Position numbers and translations under genes: made by a program
Notes under the pieces: generated by a model
Database searches by the model: none
What the model saw: only the letters and a program-made list of their open reading frames with translations
Told to the model about the DNA's origin: nothing
Assembly (NCBI RefSeq): GCF_014842265.1
Contig: NZ_JACYVI010000010.1
Span: forward strand, 1-64,000
Source of the DNA: Pseudomonas sp. CFBP 13711
Lineage (GTDB): Bacteria; Pseudomonadota; Gammaproteobacteria; Pseudomonadales; Pseudomonadaceae
Length of the DNA: 64,000 nt
Direction of reading: 5' to 3'
Part shown: positions 1-7,140 of the stretch, piece by piece
How the letters are laid out: every line of letters begins with the position of its first letter
How positions within the stretch are numbered: position 1 is the first letter of the stretch

Positions 1-275
1 ACGCCAACACTTTTACGGTAATTACTCAGCTGATAGCCATCAATGATGTAAACGTCGAGACCCGCCTCATAAGCCAGCTCGACCAGGTCGATGTGATAAA
101 CATTTGTTGCTTCAACTGCAATCGCGGTGGGCCTCGGCAACGTTTTAAGCCAGCGCTTTATGGCGGGCTTGTCGTTGGTTATCGAGGTGAGCAAATCCTG
201 ATCTGGCTCGTAAATAACGAGTTCAACTTTGGCGACATCCATGCCCACGATTGACTTCGAAACGTGCATTGCCAT
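1..275 (-). CDS. IS110-family transposase, N-terminal fragment cut by window edge
   Basis: Reading the minus strand from the ATG at 275 gives a protein that begins MAMHVSKSIVGMDVAK and continues with KVELVIYEPDQ. This is the typical start of the DEDD (RuvC-like) catalytic domain of IS110-family transposases, where the Asp of GMDVAK is the first acidic residue. A second in-frame ATG lies at 269. The frame stays open to position 1, giving about 91 codons, so the remaining catalytic residues and the C-terminal Tnp_20 domain lie outside the window. Intactness cannot be judged. The family catalyses seekRNA/bridge-RNA-guided recombination. Confidence 0.85.
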   Translation of the reverse strand, partial: MAMHVSKSIVGMDVAKVELVIYEPDQDLLTSITNDKPAIKRWLKTLPRPTAIAVEATNVYHIDLVELAYEAGLDVYIIDGYQLSNYRKSVG

Positions 276-478
276 GGACACTTCTCCACGTTAAGGTTTT
301 ACGGCTTGGAGGGGTTTCACCCAGAGGCGCAGGCTTGTTTCTATCGTCGCTTGAACGAAGCATTCTTTATCGGCGCTTTTGGTGGAAGGGGTGGGGCGAG
401 GTCTCCCACGGTCTGTACTGTTACAGCAGTCAGATGCGAACTGTTCGTCCCACCACCCCTTCAAGTCTAACCATACAA
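276..478 (-). ncRNA. Candidate bridge RNA region in the IS110 left end
   Basis: This non-coding 200 bp lies between the element boundary and the transposase start, where IS110-group elements encode their bridge RNA. On the minus strand a 9-bp stem (CCACCCCTT at 386-394, AAGGGGTGG at 453-461) encloses a loop with two notable segments in the expected order. AGTTCGC (436-442) resembles the left REP half AGCTCGC and would pair with its opposite strand with one G-U wobble. GTGGGAG (403-409) is complementary to the right REP half CTCCCAC. They fit a left and a right target guide. A donor-binding loop was not identified with confidence. Confidence 0.5.
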
Positions 479-566
479 GCGAGCTCGCTCGCGAAGACTG
501 CATTCCAGCCGCAGAAGATTTAGCGGATGTGCTGGCCTCTTCGTGAGCAAGCTCACTCCCACAGGT
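479..566. repeat. REP pair (BIME), first REP interrupted by the IS110 element
   Basis: Two oppositely oriented REPs of the GAGCTTGCTCGCGAA type are separated by about 45 bp. The right one (541-566) is complete and ends in CTCCCACAGG. The left one begins abruptly at GCGAGCTCGCTCGCGAAG and lacks its usual GTGGGA outer end, which is replaced by the insertion sequence. Confidence 0.8.
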
Positions 567-654
567 GTTGCGTCCGTCCAGTTACTGCGAGGTGTCAATA
601 CATCTCCGGCACACTGTCGCTGCATTCGCCTCTCCCCACCGAATCGTTTAGTAT

Positions 655-852
655 CCCCGCCGCCGGTTTCCGCTCGGAATTAATAGGGAATCCCCAGGCG
701 CGTGCTGCGCGCTGAAAGGGAACTGTCCCCGCAACTGTAGGCGCTGAGCCCTGCTTCCTGTTTGCCACTGGGTCACCCCGGGAAGGCCGAAGCACGGCGA
801 TGAAGCGCCAGTCAGGAGACCTGCCGGCCAGCATATTCATTCACCGGCGGGG
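655..852 (+). promoter_or_regulatory. Cobalamin (AdoCbl) riboswitch
   Basis: The segment contains the conserved cobalamin-riboswitch blocks in order: AATAGGGAA, then GAACTGTCCCCGCAACTGTA (the B12 core), then a CACTGGGTCACCCCGGGAAGG-like arm, then GCCAGTCAGGAGACCTGCC. CCCCGCCG at 655-662 can pair with CGGCGGGG at 845-852 as a closing stem. It lies 133 bp upstream of a BtuF-like gene, so cobalamin should switch this ABC importer off. A T-tract at 906-911 further downstream may belong to the expression platform, but its stem is not clear. Confidence 0.93.
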
Positions 853-985
853 TGTCCGGGGAAGGACTCCCGTTCGCGTGCCGTGCGCGCACCATGAGCT
901 CGCCCTTTTTTCCGGGGCGTCTGTCGGGATGGACTTTCCAGCGCCTGCTTCGCCAAGCATTCAGGCTATCTGGAGATCGCTGTTC

Positions 986-1987
986 ATGCCGCTGCGCCGC
1001 CTCGCCGCCCTGCTCGTCACCCTGACCTTGCCCACTGCCGCCCTCGCAGCGTCGACGATTTACCCCTTGACCGTGGACAACTGCGGCCAAGCGCTGACCT
1101 TCACCCACGTCCCGCAGAAAACCGTGACCATTGGCCAGGCCGCCACCGAGATGCTGTATGCGCTCGGCCTGGGCCCGAACGTCGTGGGTACGTCGCTGTG
1201 GTTCAATCCCGTTCTACCGCAGTACCAAACCCTCAACGACGGCATCGAGCGTCTGGCCGACAACGCGCCGAGTTTTGAATCGGTGATCGGCAAACGCCCG
1301 GATTTCGTCCCGGTGCAGTTTGAGTGGATGGTCGGGCCACAGGGCGCCGTTGGCACCCGCGAGCAGTTCCGCGACCTGGGCATCCCCACCTACATCCTGC
1401 CGTCCGATTGCGAGGGCAAGAACAACCGGGTCGGCGCCGACGGCACGCGCCTCGAAGCCTTCCGCATCGACACGCTGTACAAAAGCCTGCGGCAGCTGGC
1501 GCAGATTTTCGACGTGCAGGACCGTGGCGAGCAGTTGATCGCGGATTACCAGGCGCGAATGGCTCGGGCTGTGGCGCAGGCGAACGCCCATGCCAACCCG
1601 CCCGTCTCGGCGGTCTTCTGGTTTTCCAGCCCGGACATCAACGTCGATCCGTACGTGGCCGGACGCAAGGGCATTCCCAACTTCATGCTCGACACCCTCG
1701 GCATGCGTAACGTCATCGACTCTGACGAGGAATGGCCGACCGTGGGCTGGGAAACCATCGCCAAGGCCAACCCGACCGTGCTGGTCATCGCGCGCATGGA
1801 CCGCCGCCGCTTCCCGGCGGACGATCACGAGAAGAAGCTGGCCTTCCTCCGCTCGGACCCGGTCACACGGAATATGGATGCGGTGAAAAACAATCGCATC
1901 GTGATCATGGACGCCAGCGCCATGGAGTCCAGCGTCAGGCTGTTCGACGGCATCGAGCAACTGGCCCAGGCCATTCACCCCCAATGA
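986..1987 (+). CDS. Periplasmic corrinoid/metal-chelate binding protein, BtuF-like
   Basis: The 333-residue protein has a Sec signal peptide (MPLRRLAALL... cleaved near Ala21-Ala22). The mature part is a cluster-A-type periplasmic binding protein of the BtuF/FepB/FhuD fold, with segments such as VTIGQAATEMLYALGLGPNVVG and GWETIAKANPTVLVI. It would capture the ligand in the periplasm for the permease and ATPase encoded next. ATG 986 was chosen because it is preceded by TGGAG and directly gives the signal peptide; a longer frame opens far upstream inside the riboswitch. The riboswitch points to a corrinoid or cobalt-related ligand, while sequence alone would also allow an iron chelate. The stop overlaps the next start (ATGA). 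Confidence 0.85.
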   Translation: MPLRRLAALLVTLTLPTAALAASTIYPLTVDNCGQALTFTHVPQKTVTIGQAATEMLYALGLGPNVVGTSLWFNPVLPQYQTLNDGIERLADNAPSFESVIGKRPDFVPVQFEWMVGPQGAVGTREQFRDLGIPTYILPSDCEGKNNRVGADGTRLEAFRIDTLYKSLRQLAQIFDVQDRGEQLIADYQARMARAVAQANAHANPPVSAVFWFSSPDINVDPYVAGRKGIPNFMLDTLGMRNVIDSDEEWPTVGWETIAKANPTVLVIARMDRRRFPADDHEKKLAFLRSDPVTRNMDAVKNNRIVIMDASAMESSVRLFDGIEQLAQAIHPQ

Positions 1988-3030
1988 CCTCGCTCCGTAC
2001 TCCTCGCTCAAGCATCGTCCGAATGTTCGGCCACGGCGCCTGGGCGACCGCGTTGCTGGCGTTGGCGGTGCTGGCGGGCGTGGCGATCGGCGAGACGTCG
2101 ATCAGCCTGCCGGTGATCGTTCAGGTGCTGGCGAACAAGCTGTGGGCCACAGGCTATCCCCTCGACCCCATCGATGAGGGCATCGTCTGGAATTACCGCC
2201 TGACCCGGGCCATCGTGGCCGCCACCTGCGGCGCAGGGCTCGCCGTGTCGGGCGTGGTCTTGCAATCGCTGCTGCGCAACCCGCTGGCCGATCCCTACTT
2301 GCTGGGCATTTCCGCCGGGGCTTCGACCGGCGCGGTGCTGGTGGCGATCATCGGCATCGGTGCCGGGACGATCTCCCTGTCCACCGGCGCGTTTGCCGGG
2401 GCGATTGCTGCCTTCGCGCTGGTCGCCCTGCTCGCCCGCTCCTCTCGGGGCCAGACCGCTGCCGGCCAGATCATCCTGGCGGGCATTGCCGGGTCCCAGC
2501 TCTTCAATGCCCTGACCTCCTTCCTGATCACCAAGTCGGCCAATGCCGAGCAGGCCCGCGGGATCATGTTCTGGTTGCTGGGCAATCTCAGCGGCGTGCG
2601 CTGGTCGTCGGTGGCGCTGTCGGTGCCGGTCGTGGTGCTCGGCTTGCTGGTGTGCCTGTGGCATCGGCGCGCGCTGGATGCGTTCACCTTTGGCAGCGAT
2701 TCAGCGGCGTCCCTGGGCATTCCGGTACGCCGGGTGCAGGCCGTGCTGATTCTCACCGCCGCGCTGATGACGGCGGTGATGGTGTCGATCGTCGGCTCCA
2801 TCGGCTTCGTCGGGCTGGTGATTCCCCACGCGGTGCGCCTGATGGCCGGGGTGCGTCATGCCCGGTTGTTGCCCTTGAGCGCCCTGATTGGCGCGCTGTT
2901 CATGATTGCCGCCGATGTGCTGTCGCGCACCTTGATCAAGGGTCAGGTGTTGCCGATCGGGGTCATCACGGCGCTGGTGGGCGCGCCGGTTTTTGCCATG
3001 ATTCTGGTCCGCGGGAATCGTCCTCGATGA
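1984..3030 (+). CDS. FecCD/BtuC-family ABC transporter permease
   Basis: This 348-residue, very hydrophobic inner-membrane protein belongs to the FecCD/BtuC permease family, which usually has about ten membrane helices. Family hallmarks are visible: NPLADPYLLGISAGAS near residue 100 and GFVGLVIPHAVRLMAGV followed by LLPLSALIGALFMIAADVLSR near the C-terminus, the region that contacts the ATPase. The start ATG at 1984 overlaps the previous stop by four bases, and the stop overlaps the next start in the same way, so the three genes are translationally coupled. It forms the translocation channel for the ligand bound by the upstream protein. Confidence 0.9.
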   Translation: MTSLRTPRSSIVRMFGHGAWATALLALAVLAGVAIGETSISLPVIVQVLANKLWATGYPLDPIDEGIVWNYRLTRAIVAATCGAGLAVSGVVLQSLLRNPLADPYLLGISAGASTGAVLVAIIGIGAGTISLSTGAFAGAIAAFALVALLARSSRGQTAAGQIILAGIAGSQLFNALTSFLITKSANAEQARGIMFWLLGNLSGVRWSSVALSVPVVVLGLLVCLWHRRALDAFTFGSDSAASLGIPVRRVQAVLILTAALMTAVMVSIVGSIGFVGLVIPHAVRLMAGVRHARLLPLSALIGALFMIAADVLSRTLIKGQVLPIGVITALVGAPVFAMILVRGNRPR

Positions 3031-3884
3031 ACGCCCGTCAGGAGGTGCCCGGCACCATGCTGGAAGGGAGTGACCTGAGTTATTCGGTCAAGGGCGCGTC
3101 GCTGCTCAGTGGGGTGAGCCTGGCGATTCGGCCGGGGGAGAACCTGGGGATTGTCGGGCCCAATGGCTCGGGGAAGTCGACGCTGCTGAAGTTGCTGGCG
3201 GGGATTCAGTCGCCGTCTCAGGGCGATGTTCGCCTGGGCGGGCAGCGATTGTCGTCGCTGAGTCGGCGGGACATTGCGCGGCAGGTGGCGGTGGTGGAGC
3301 AGCACGCGCAGACGGGTGATTCGATCAGTCTGTTGCAGGCGGTTGAGTTGGGCCGTACGCCGTGGCTGTCGGCGCTGGCGCCGTGGGGCGCGGACGATGA
3401 CCGGATTGTGGCGCAGGCGCTGGCGGATGTGAGTTTGCAGCACTTGGGGCATCGGGCGTGGCATACGTTGTCGGGTGGGGAGCAGCAGCGGGGGCATATT
3501 GCGCGGGCTTTGGCGCAGCGCCCGCAGGTGTTGTTGCTGGATGAGCCGACGAATCATCTGGATATTCAGCAGCAGTTGTCGATTTTGCGGTTGGTGCAGG
3601 ATTTGCCGGTGACGACGGTGGTGGCGTTGCATGATTTGAATCAGGCGCTGGGGTGTGATCGTCTGGCGGTGATGGACGGCGGGCGGTTGGTGGCGTTGGG
3701 TTCGCCCTTTGATGTGTTGTCGCCGGAGCTATTGGGTGAGGTTTTTGGGGTGCGGGGGCATTGGTTGGTTGATCCGTTTGACGGGGCTAAGGTGTTGAGG
3801 CTGAGGGCGCCAGGATCAAGAGCGTCTGCCTGGGGGCAGAATGTTTCGCCTTCGGCGAGTTGCTTGGAAAAGCACCCCAAGTAA
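3027..3884 (+). CDS. ABC transporter ATPase, BtuD/FecE-like, with repeat-derived C-terminus
   Basis: This ATP-binding subunit powers the import system. It has a Walker A GPNGSGKST (residues 44-52), the signature LSGGEQQRG, Walker B VLLLDEPTNHLD and a switch histidine in ALHDLNQAL. The ATGA-coupled start gives 285 residues. An alternative start at 3057 (residue 11) has a better Shine-Dalgarno (AGGAGG, 11-nt spacing). The last ~25 codons run into structured repeat copy A, which supplies the stop codon, so the native C-terminus probably ended near VLRLRAPG. This makes the protein longer than the usual 250-265 residues. Confidence 0.9.
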   Translation: MNARQEVPGTMLEGSDLSYSVKGASLLSGVSLAIRPGENLGIVGPNGSGKSTLLKLLAGIQSPSQGDVRLGGQRLSSLSRRDIARQVAVVEQHAQTGDSISLLQAVELGRTPWLSALAPWGADDDRIVAQALADVSLQHLGHRAWHTLSGGEQQRGHIARALAQRPQVLLLDEPTNHLDIQQQLSILRLVQDLPVTTVVALHDLNQALGCDRLAVMDGGRLVALGSPFDVLSPELLGEVFGVRGHWLVDPFDGAKVLRLRAPGSRASAWGQNVSPSASCLEKHPK

Positions 3885-4101
3885 CCAAGGGTGCCTGCTC
3901 CTGGTTGGGCCCTTCCTTCGTCAGGGTTCCTTCACTCCGGTCTCGCTCCGTGGGCCCGCGCCGAACGGGCATCCATGCCCTGACGGCGCTCTCGCCGCAT
4001 CCATGCGGCTCGGCCCACTGCGCGAGACCTGCGTTCAGCCTGCACCCAAGTCGCGTTTGGCGGTGTTTGAGCCTTTTGGGTATGAAGATCAAGAGCAGAT
4101 C
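3813..4101 (+). repeat. Structured dispersed repeat, copy A
   Basis: First of six related ~290-bp elements. In order it carries a terminal hairpin (TCTGCC/GGCAGA, 3825-3840), the small hairpin CGCCTTCGGCG, AGCACCC...GGGTGC, a short hairpin CCCT/AGGG (3910-3926), and a branched structure. The branched part is closed by GGTCTCGC...GTGGGCC with GGCCCAC...GCGAGACC and contains GGGCATCCATGCCC and CCGCATCCATGCGG. It ends with GATCAAGAGCAGATCAA and abuts a REP. It begins inside the 3' end of the ATPase gene. The ORFs crossing it are not credible genes. Confidence 0.85.
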
Positions 4102-4107
4102 AAAGGC

Positions 4108-4262
4108 TTCCCGGCTGAAGCCGGTCCTACAGTGAGGTCACGCGTCCCTCACTGGCTTGACGCGGTCTCGTAGGACTGGCTTTAGCCGGGAAGAGGCCAG
4201 TTCAGGCGCTGAAGGATCTTCGGCCTGAATGGTGTTTGTGGGAGCGAGCTTGCTCGCGAATG
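4108..4262. repeat. REP cluster
   Basis: An inverted pair of CGGCTTTAGCCGGGAA-type REPs lies at about 4108-4195. A single REP of the other type (GTGGGAGCGAGCTTGCTCGCGAA) lies at about 4238-4260. This cluster fills the space between repeat copy A and the 3' end of gudD. Confidence 0.85.
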
Positions 4263-4309
4263 CGATATCCCAAACACCGATCATCCTGCAGAAGTAATAA
4301 CCCCCAACC

Positions 4310-5584
4310 TCAATACCTCGGCTTCACCGCCTTCCACTCCGGTTTGTATTTCTGCATTTGCCGCACATCATCCCGCTGGCGAATCCCGCACGTCAGGAAT
4401 TGGTCATTGAGTTTGCCCAACTGGTCATAGTCCAGTTCAAGCCCCAACCCAGGTTCGCGGGTGAGGTGGACGCAGCCGTCGATGATGGGGAGTTTGCCGC
4501 CTTTGATGACTTCTTCGTCCGGTTCTTGCCACGGGTAGTGGGTGTCGCAGGCGAAGTCGAGGTTGGGGACGGCGGCGGCGACGTGGGTCATGGCCATGAG
4601 GCTGATGCCCAGGTGGGAGTTGGAGTGCATGGAGACGCCGAGGCCGAAGGTGTCGCACATTTTTGCCAGCGCCTGGGTTTCGCGCAGGCCGCCCCAGTAA
4701 TGGTGGTCGGCGAGGACGATCTGCACGCTGTTCAGCGCGACGCTGCGGCGGAATTCGTCGAAGTCGGTGACGACCATGTTGGTCGCCAGCGGCAGGCCGG
4801 TGCGTGTGTGCAGTTCGGCCATGCCTTCCAGCCCCGGCGTCGGGTCTTCGTAGTATTGCAGGTCATCGCCGAGCAGTTCGGCCATGCGGATAGAGGTTTC
4901 CAGCGACCAGTTGCCGTTCGGGTCGATACGCAGCGGATAGCCCGGGAAGGCCTTTTTCAGCGCTTTGATGCACGACACTTCGTGCTCGGGGTCCAGGGCG
5001 CCGGCTTTGAGTTTGATGCTTTTGAAACCGTACGCTTCGATCATCCGCCGCGCCTGGGCGACGATCTGCTCTTCGCTCAGCGCTTCTCCCCAGCTGTCGG
5101 GCGCGTAGGGCGAATCGGCGTGTTGGGCGTATTTGAAGAACAGGTACGCACTGAACGGCACGCGGTCGCGAACGGCACCGCCCAGCAGGTCAACCAATGG
5201 CAGGTTCATGGAACGTGCCTGCACATCCAGAAACGCCACTTCAAATGCCGAATAGGCATTGCTCACCGCTTTGCTGGCATGGGAACCCGGCGCCAGTTCG
5301 GCACCCGCTACCGAAGTGGGTTTGTTCGCCGCCACCGTGGCTTTGACCACCGCCCGCAAGTGGTTGAGGTTGAACGGGTCCATGCCGATCAACTGGCTCT
5401 GCAACTGCTGCTGAATCGCCAGGGCCGGGGCATCGCCGTAGCTTTCTCCCAGGCCGAGGTAGCCGTTGTCGGTTTCGACTTCAATGATCGAGCGCAGGGC
5501 AAACGGCTCGTGGATGCCGCTGGCGTTGAGCAACGGCGGATCGCGGAAGGCAATCGGTGTGACGGTGACGCGTGTGATTTTCAA
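4310..5584 (-). CDS. gudD: Glucarate dehydratase
   Basis: Enolase-superfamily enzyme that dehydrates D-glucarate (and L-idarate) to 5-keto-4-deoxyglucarate in the cytoplasm (EC 4.2.1.40). The 424-residue length fits the family (E. coli 446). Visible active-site features are the K-x-K of SIKLKAG (Lys191, Lys193), metal ligands Asp221 in RIDPNGNW and Glu246 in YYEDP, and His320 in SMHSNSH. Start: TTG at 5584 sits six bases after GGGAGAAG and is preferred over the in-frame TTG at 5602, which lacks a ribosome site. The transporter gene lies just upstream on the same strand (31-bp gap), so the two form an operon divergent from a LysR regulator. The start codon is unusual and probably lowers expression. 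Confidence 0.92.
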   Translation of the reverse strand: MKITRVTVTPIAFRDPPLLNASGIHEPFALRSIIEVETDNGYLGLGESYGDAPALAIQQQLQSQLIGMDPFNLNHLRAVVKATVAANKPTSVAGAELAPGSHASKAVSNAYSAFEVAFLDVQARSMNLPLVDLLGGAVRDRVPFSAYLFFKYAQHADSPYAPDSWGEALSEEQIVAQARRMIEAYGFKSIKLKAGALDPEHEVSCIKALKKAFPGYPLRIDPNGNWSLETSIRMAELLGDDLQYYEDPTPGLEGMAELHTRTGLPLATNMVVTDFDEFRRSVALNSVQIVLADHHYWGGLRETQALAKMCDTFGLGVSMHSNSHLGISLMAMTHVAAAVPNLDFACDTHYPWQEPDEEVIKGGKLPIIDGCVHLTREPGLGLELDYDQLGKLNDQFLTCGIRQRDDVRQMQKYKPEWKAVKPRY

Positions 5585-5615
5585 ATGACTTCTCCCGGTC
5601 AATCAGGGTGTGAGG

Positions 5616-7010
5616 CTAGGGTTTGACGCTTGACGATGAGCTGAGCGACGCGGCTGCTCGCAGTGGCGCAGCGTCCTCAAGCTTTGGGCGGTGTGGGTCG
5701 CCTTTCGGTGTGGTACGGGCGAAAAAGATCACCACGGCCGCCACCAATGAGGTGAGTGCCAGGCCGTACATGCCGCCTTGAATGGAGCCGGTTTTCTGCT
5801 CCAGAAAGCCGAACGCGGTGGGCGCCACGAAGCCGCCGAGGTTGCCGATCGAGTTGATCAGCGCGATCACCGCCGCTGCGATGCGCGCGTCCAGATAGCC
5901 TTGGGGAATCGGCCAGAACAGCGCGGACGCCGCTTTGAAACCGATGGCCGCGAAGCAGATGGCGACGAAGGCGAAGATCGGCCCGCCGACGGTGGACATG
6001 AACATCCCGCACGCGGCAATCACCAGGGTGACCGCAACCCACGCCTGTTGATGCTTGAAGCGAGCCGCCAGCGCGGCGAAGCCGTACATGGCGATGATCG
6101 AGATGATCCACGGAATCGAGTTGAACAGGCCGACTTCGAAATCGCTGAGGCTGCCCATCTTCTTGATCATGCTCGGCAGCCAGAAGGTCGCGCCGTAGAT
6201 GGTCAGGGCCACGGAAAAGTAGATGAAGCAAAACAGCATGATCTGCCGGTCGGCGAGCAGCTTGAAGATCGACGGCTTGATCACTTGCGCCGCTTCACGG
6301 GCGCGCTGTTCGGCGTCGATGGCACTGATCAGCGCGCCCTTCTCTTCTTCGCTCAACCATTTGGCATCCCGGGGATGGGACTGCAGCCAGAACCAGACAA
6401 AACCGCACAGGGCGATGGAGGCGAAGCCTTCGATGATGAACATCCACTGCCAGCCGTGCAGGTTCATGCCGCTGACGCCGAGCAACGCCCCGGACACCGG
6501 CCCGGAAATCACCGACGCAATAGCCGAGCCGCTGAGGAAGATGGCCATGGCCTTGCCGCGTTCGCTGGAAGGCAGCCACTGGGTGAAGTAATAAATAATG
6601 CCGGGGAAGAACCCCGCTTCCGCCGCGCCGAGGATGAAGCGCAGCACATAGAAACTGGTTTCGCCGCGCACGAAGGCCATGGCCATCGCCGCTGCGCCCC
6701 AGGTGAACATGATGCGCGTCAGCCAGGCGCGGGCGCCGAAGCGTTGCAGAAGCATGTTCGACGGGACTTCGAACAGCGCGTAGCCGACGAAAAACAGCCC
6801 GGCGCCGAGCCCGTAGGCAGCGGCGCCGATGCCCAGGTCGGTTTCCATGTGGCTGCGGACGAAGCCGATGTTGACCCGGTCGATGTAGTTGACGATGAAC
6901 ATGATCACGAACAACGGCAACACATGACGCTTCACTTTCGCAGCCGCGCGGGCCAGAACAGTGGGATCGGCGCTGCTGATGGGTTCAGGCGTGGGAACGG
7001 TGCGGTTCAA
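5616..7010 (-). CDS. gudP: MFS glucarate/galactarate transporter
   Basis: A 464-residue major-facilitator protein of the anion:cation symporter family with about 12 membrane segments. After a short cytoplasmic N-terminus come VNYIDRVNIGF in helix 1, the loop motif RFGARAWLTRIM and LGAAEAGFFPGIIYYFTQW. These resemble the E. coli glucarate and galactarate carriers GudP/GarP. It sits directly upstream of glucarate dehydratase, so it most likely imports glucarate. Start: TTG 7010 follows GGGAG by eight bases; the longer frame to 7223 would run through the LysR start region and adds a non-conserved tail. Both genes of this operon thus use TTG. Confidence 0.85.
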   Translation of the reverse strand: MNRTVPTPEPISSADPTVLARAAAKVKRHVLPLFVIMFIVNYIDRVNIGFVRSHMETDLGIGAAAYGLGAGLFFVGYALFEVPSNMLLQRFGARAWLTRIMFTWGAAAMAMAFVRGETSFYVLRFILGAAEAGFFPGIIYYFTQWLPSSERGKAMAIFLSGSAIASVISGPVSGALLGVSGMNLHGWQWMFIIEGFASIALCGFVWFWLQSHPRDAKWLSEEEKGALISAIDAEQRAREAAQVIKPSIFKLLADRQIMLFCFIYFSVALTIYGATFWLPSMIKKMGSLSDFEVGLFNSIPWIISIIAMYGFAALAARFKHQQAWVAVTLVIAACGMFMSTVGGPIFAFVAICFAAIGFKAASALFWPIPQGYLDARIAAAVIALINSIGNLGGFVAPTAFGFLEQKTGSIQGGMYGLALTSLVAAVVIFFARTTPKGDPHRPKLEDAAPLRAAASLSSSSSVKP

Positions 7011-7101
7011 GGTGCGACTCCCGGTCTTTGTATTTTTTTTGGGATGAGCGTGGGGAATGCAGGTGATGGGCCGATCATGGACCGCCGCATTGTTCCCGTC
7101 T

Positions 7102-7111
7102 AATCTAGATT
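7102..7111. promoter_or_regulatory. Candidate LysR operator between gudP and the LysR gene
   Basis: A perfect 10-bp palindrome, AATCTAGATT, lies 30 bp before the LysR start and about 90 bp before gudP on the other strand. Divergent LysR intergenic regions normally carry such T-N11-A-like sites, but binding is inferred only from position and symmetry. Confidence 0.4.
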
Positions 7112-7140
7112 GACTGTTGATTGATACCCGGAAGAGATCA

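Larger units (their letters stand above)
1..478 (-). mobile_element. IS110-family insertion sequence, 5' portion (rest lies outside the window)
   Basis: The segment holds the N-terminal part of an IS110-type transposase on the minus strand and about 200 bp of non-coding DNA upstream of it. The outer boundary is placed near 478 because a REP sequence resumes there in mid-palindrome: GCGAGCTCGCTCGCGAAG follows directly after a non-REP stretch. IS110-family elements have no classical terminal inverted repeats, and none is visible. Insertion into REP sequences is a known habit of several Pseudomonas IS110 elements. The other end is not in the window. Confidence 0.8.

Noticed and set aside
3841..4173. 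Similar ORFs of about 100 codons crossing each structured repeat (for example RLRRVTWKSTPSNQGC..., GPAPNGHPCPDGALAASM)
   Set aside because: The shared peptide follows from the shared DNA structure. The ORFs occur in several frames and on both strands, have no ribosome sites, and the compensatory changes follow base pairing and not codon logic.
5778..7103. 441-codon plus-strand ORF opposite gudP
   Set aside because: It is rich in His, Arg and Gly, as expected for an antisense shadow, and gudP on the other strand is clearly the real gene.
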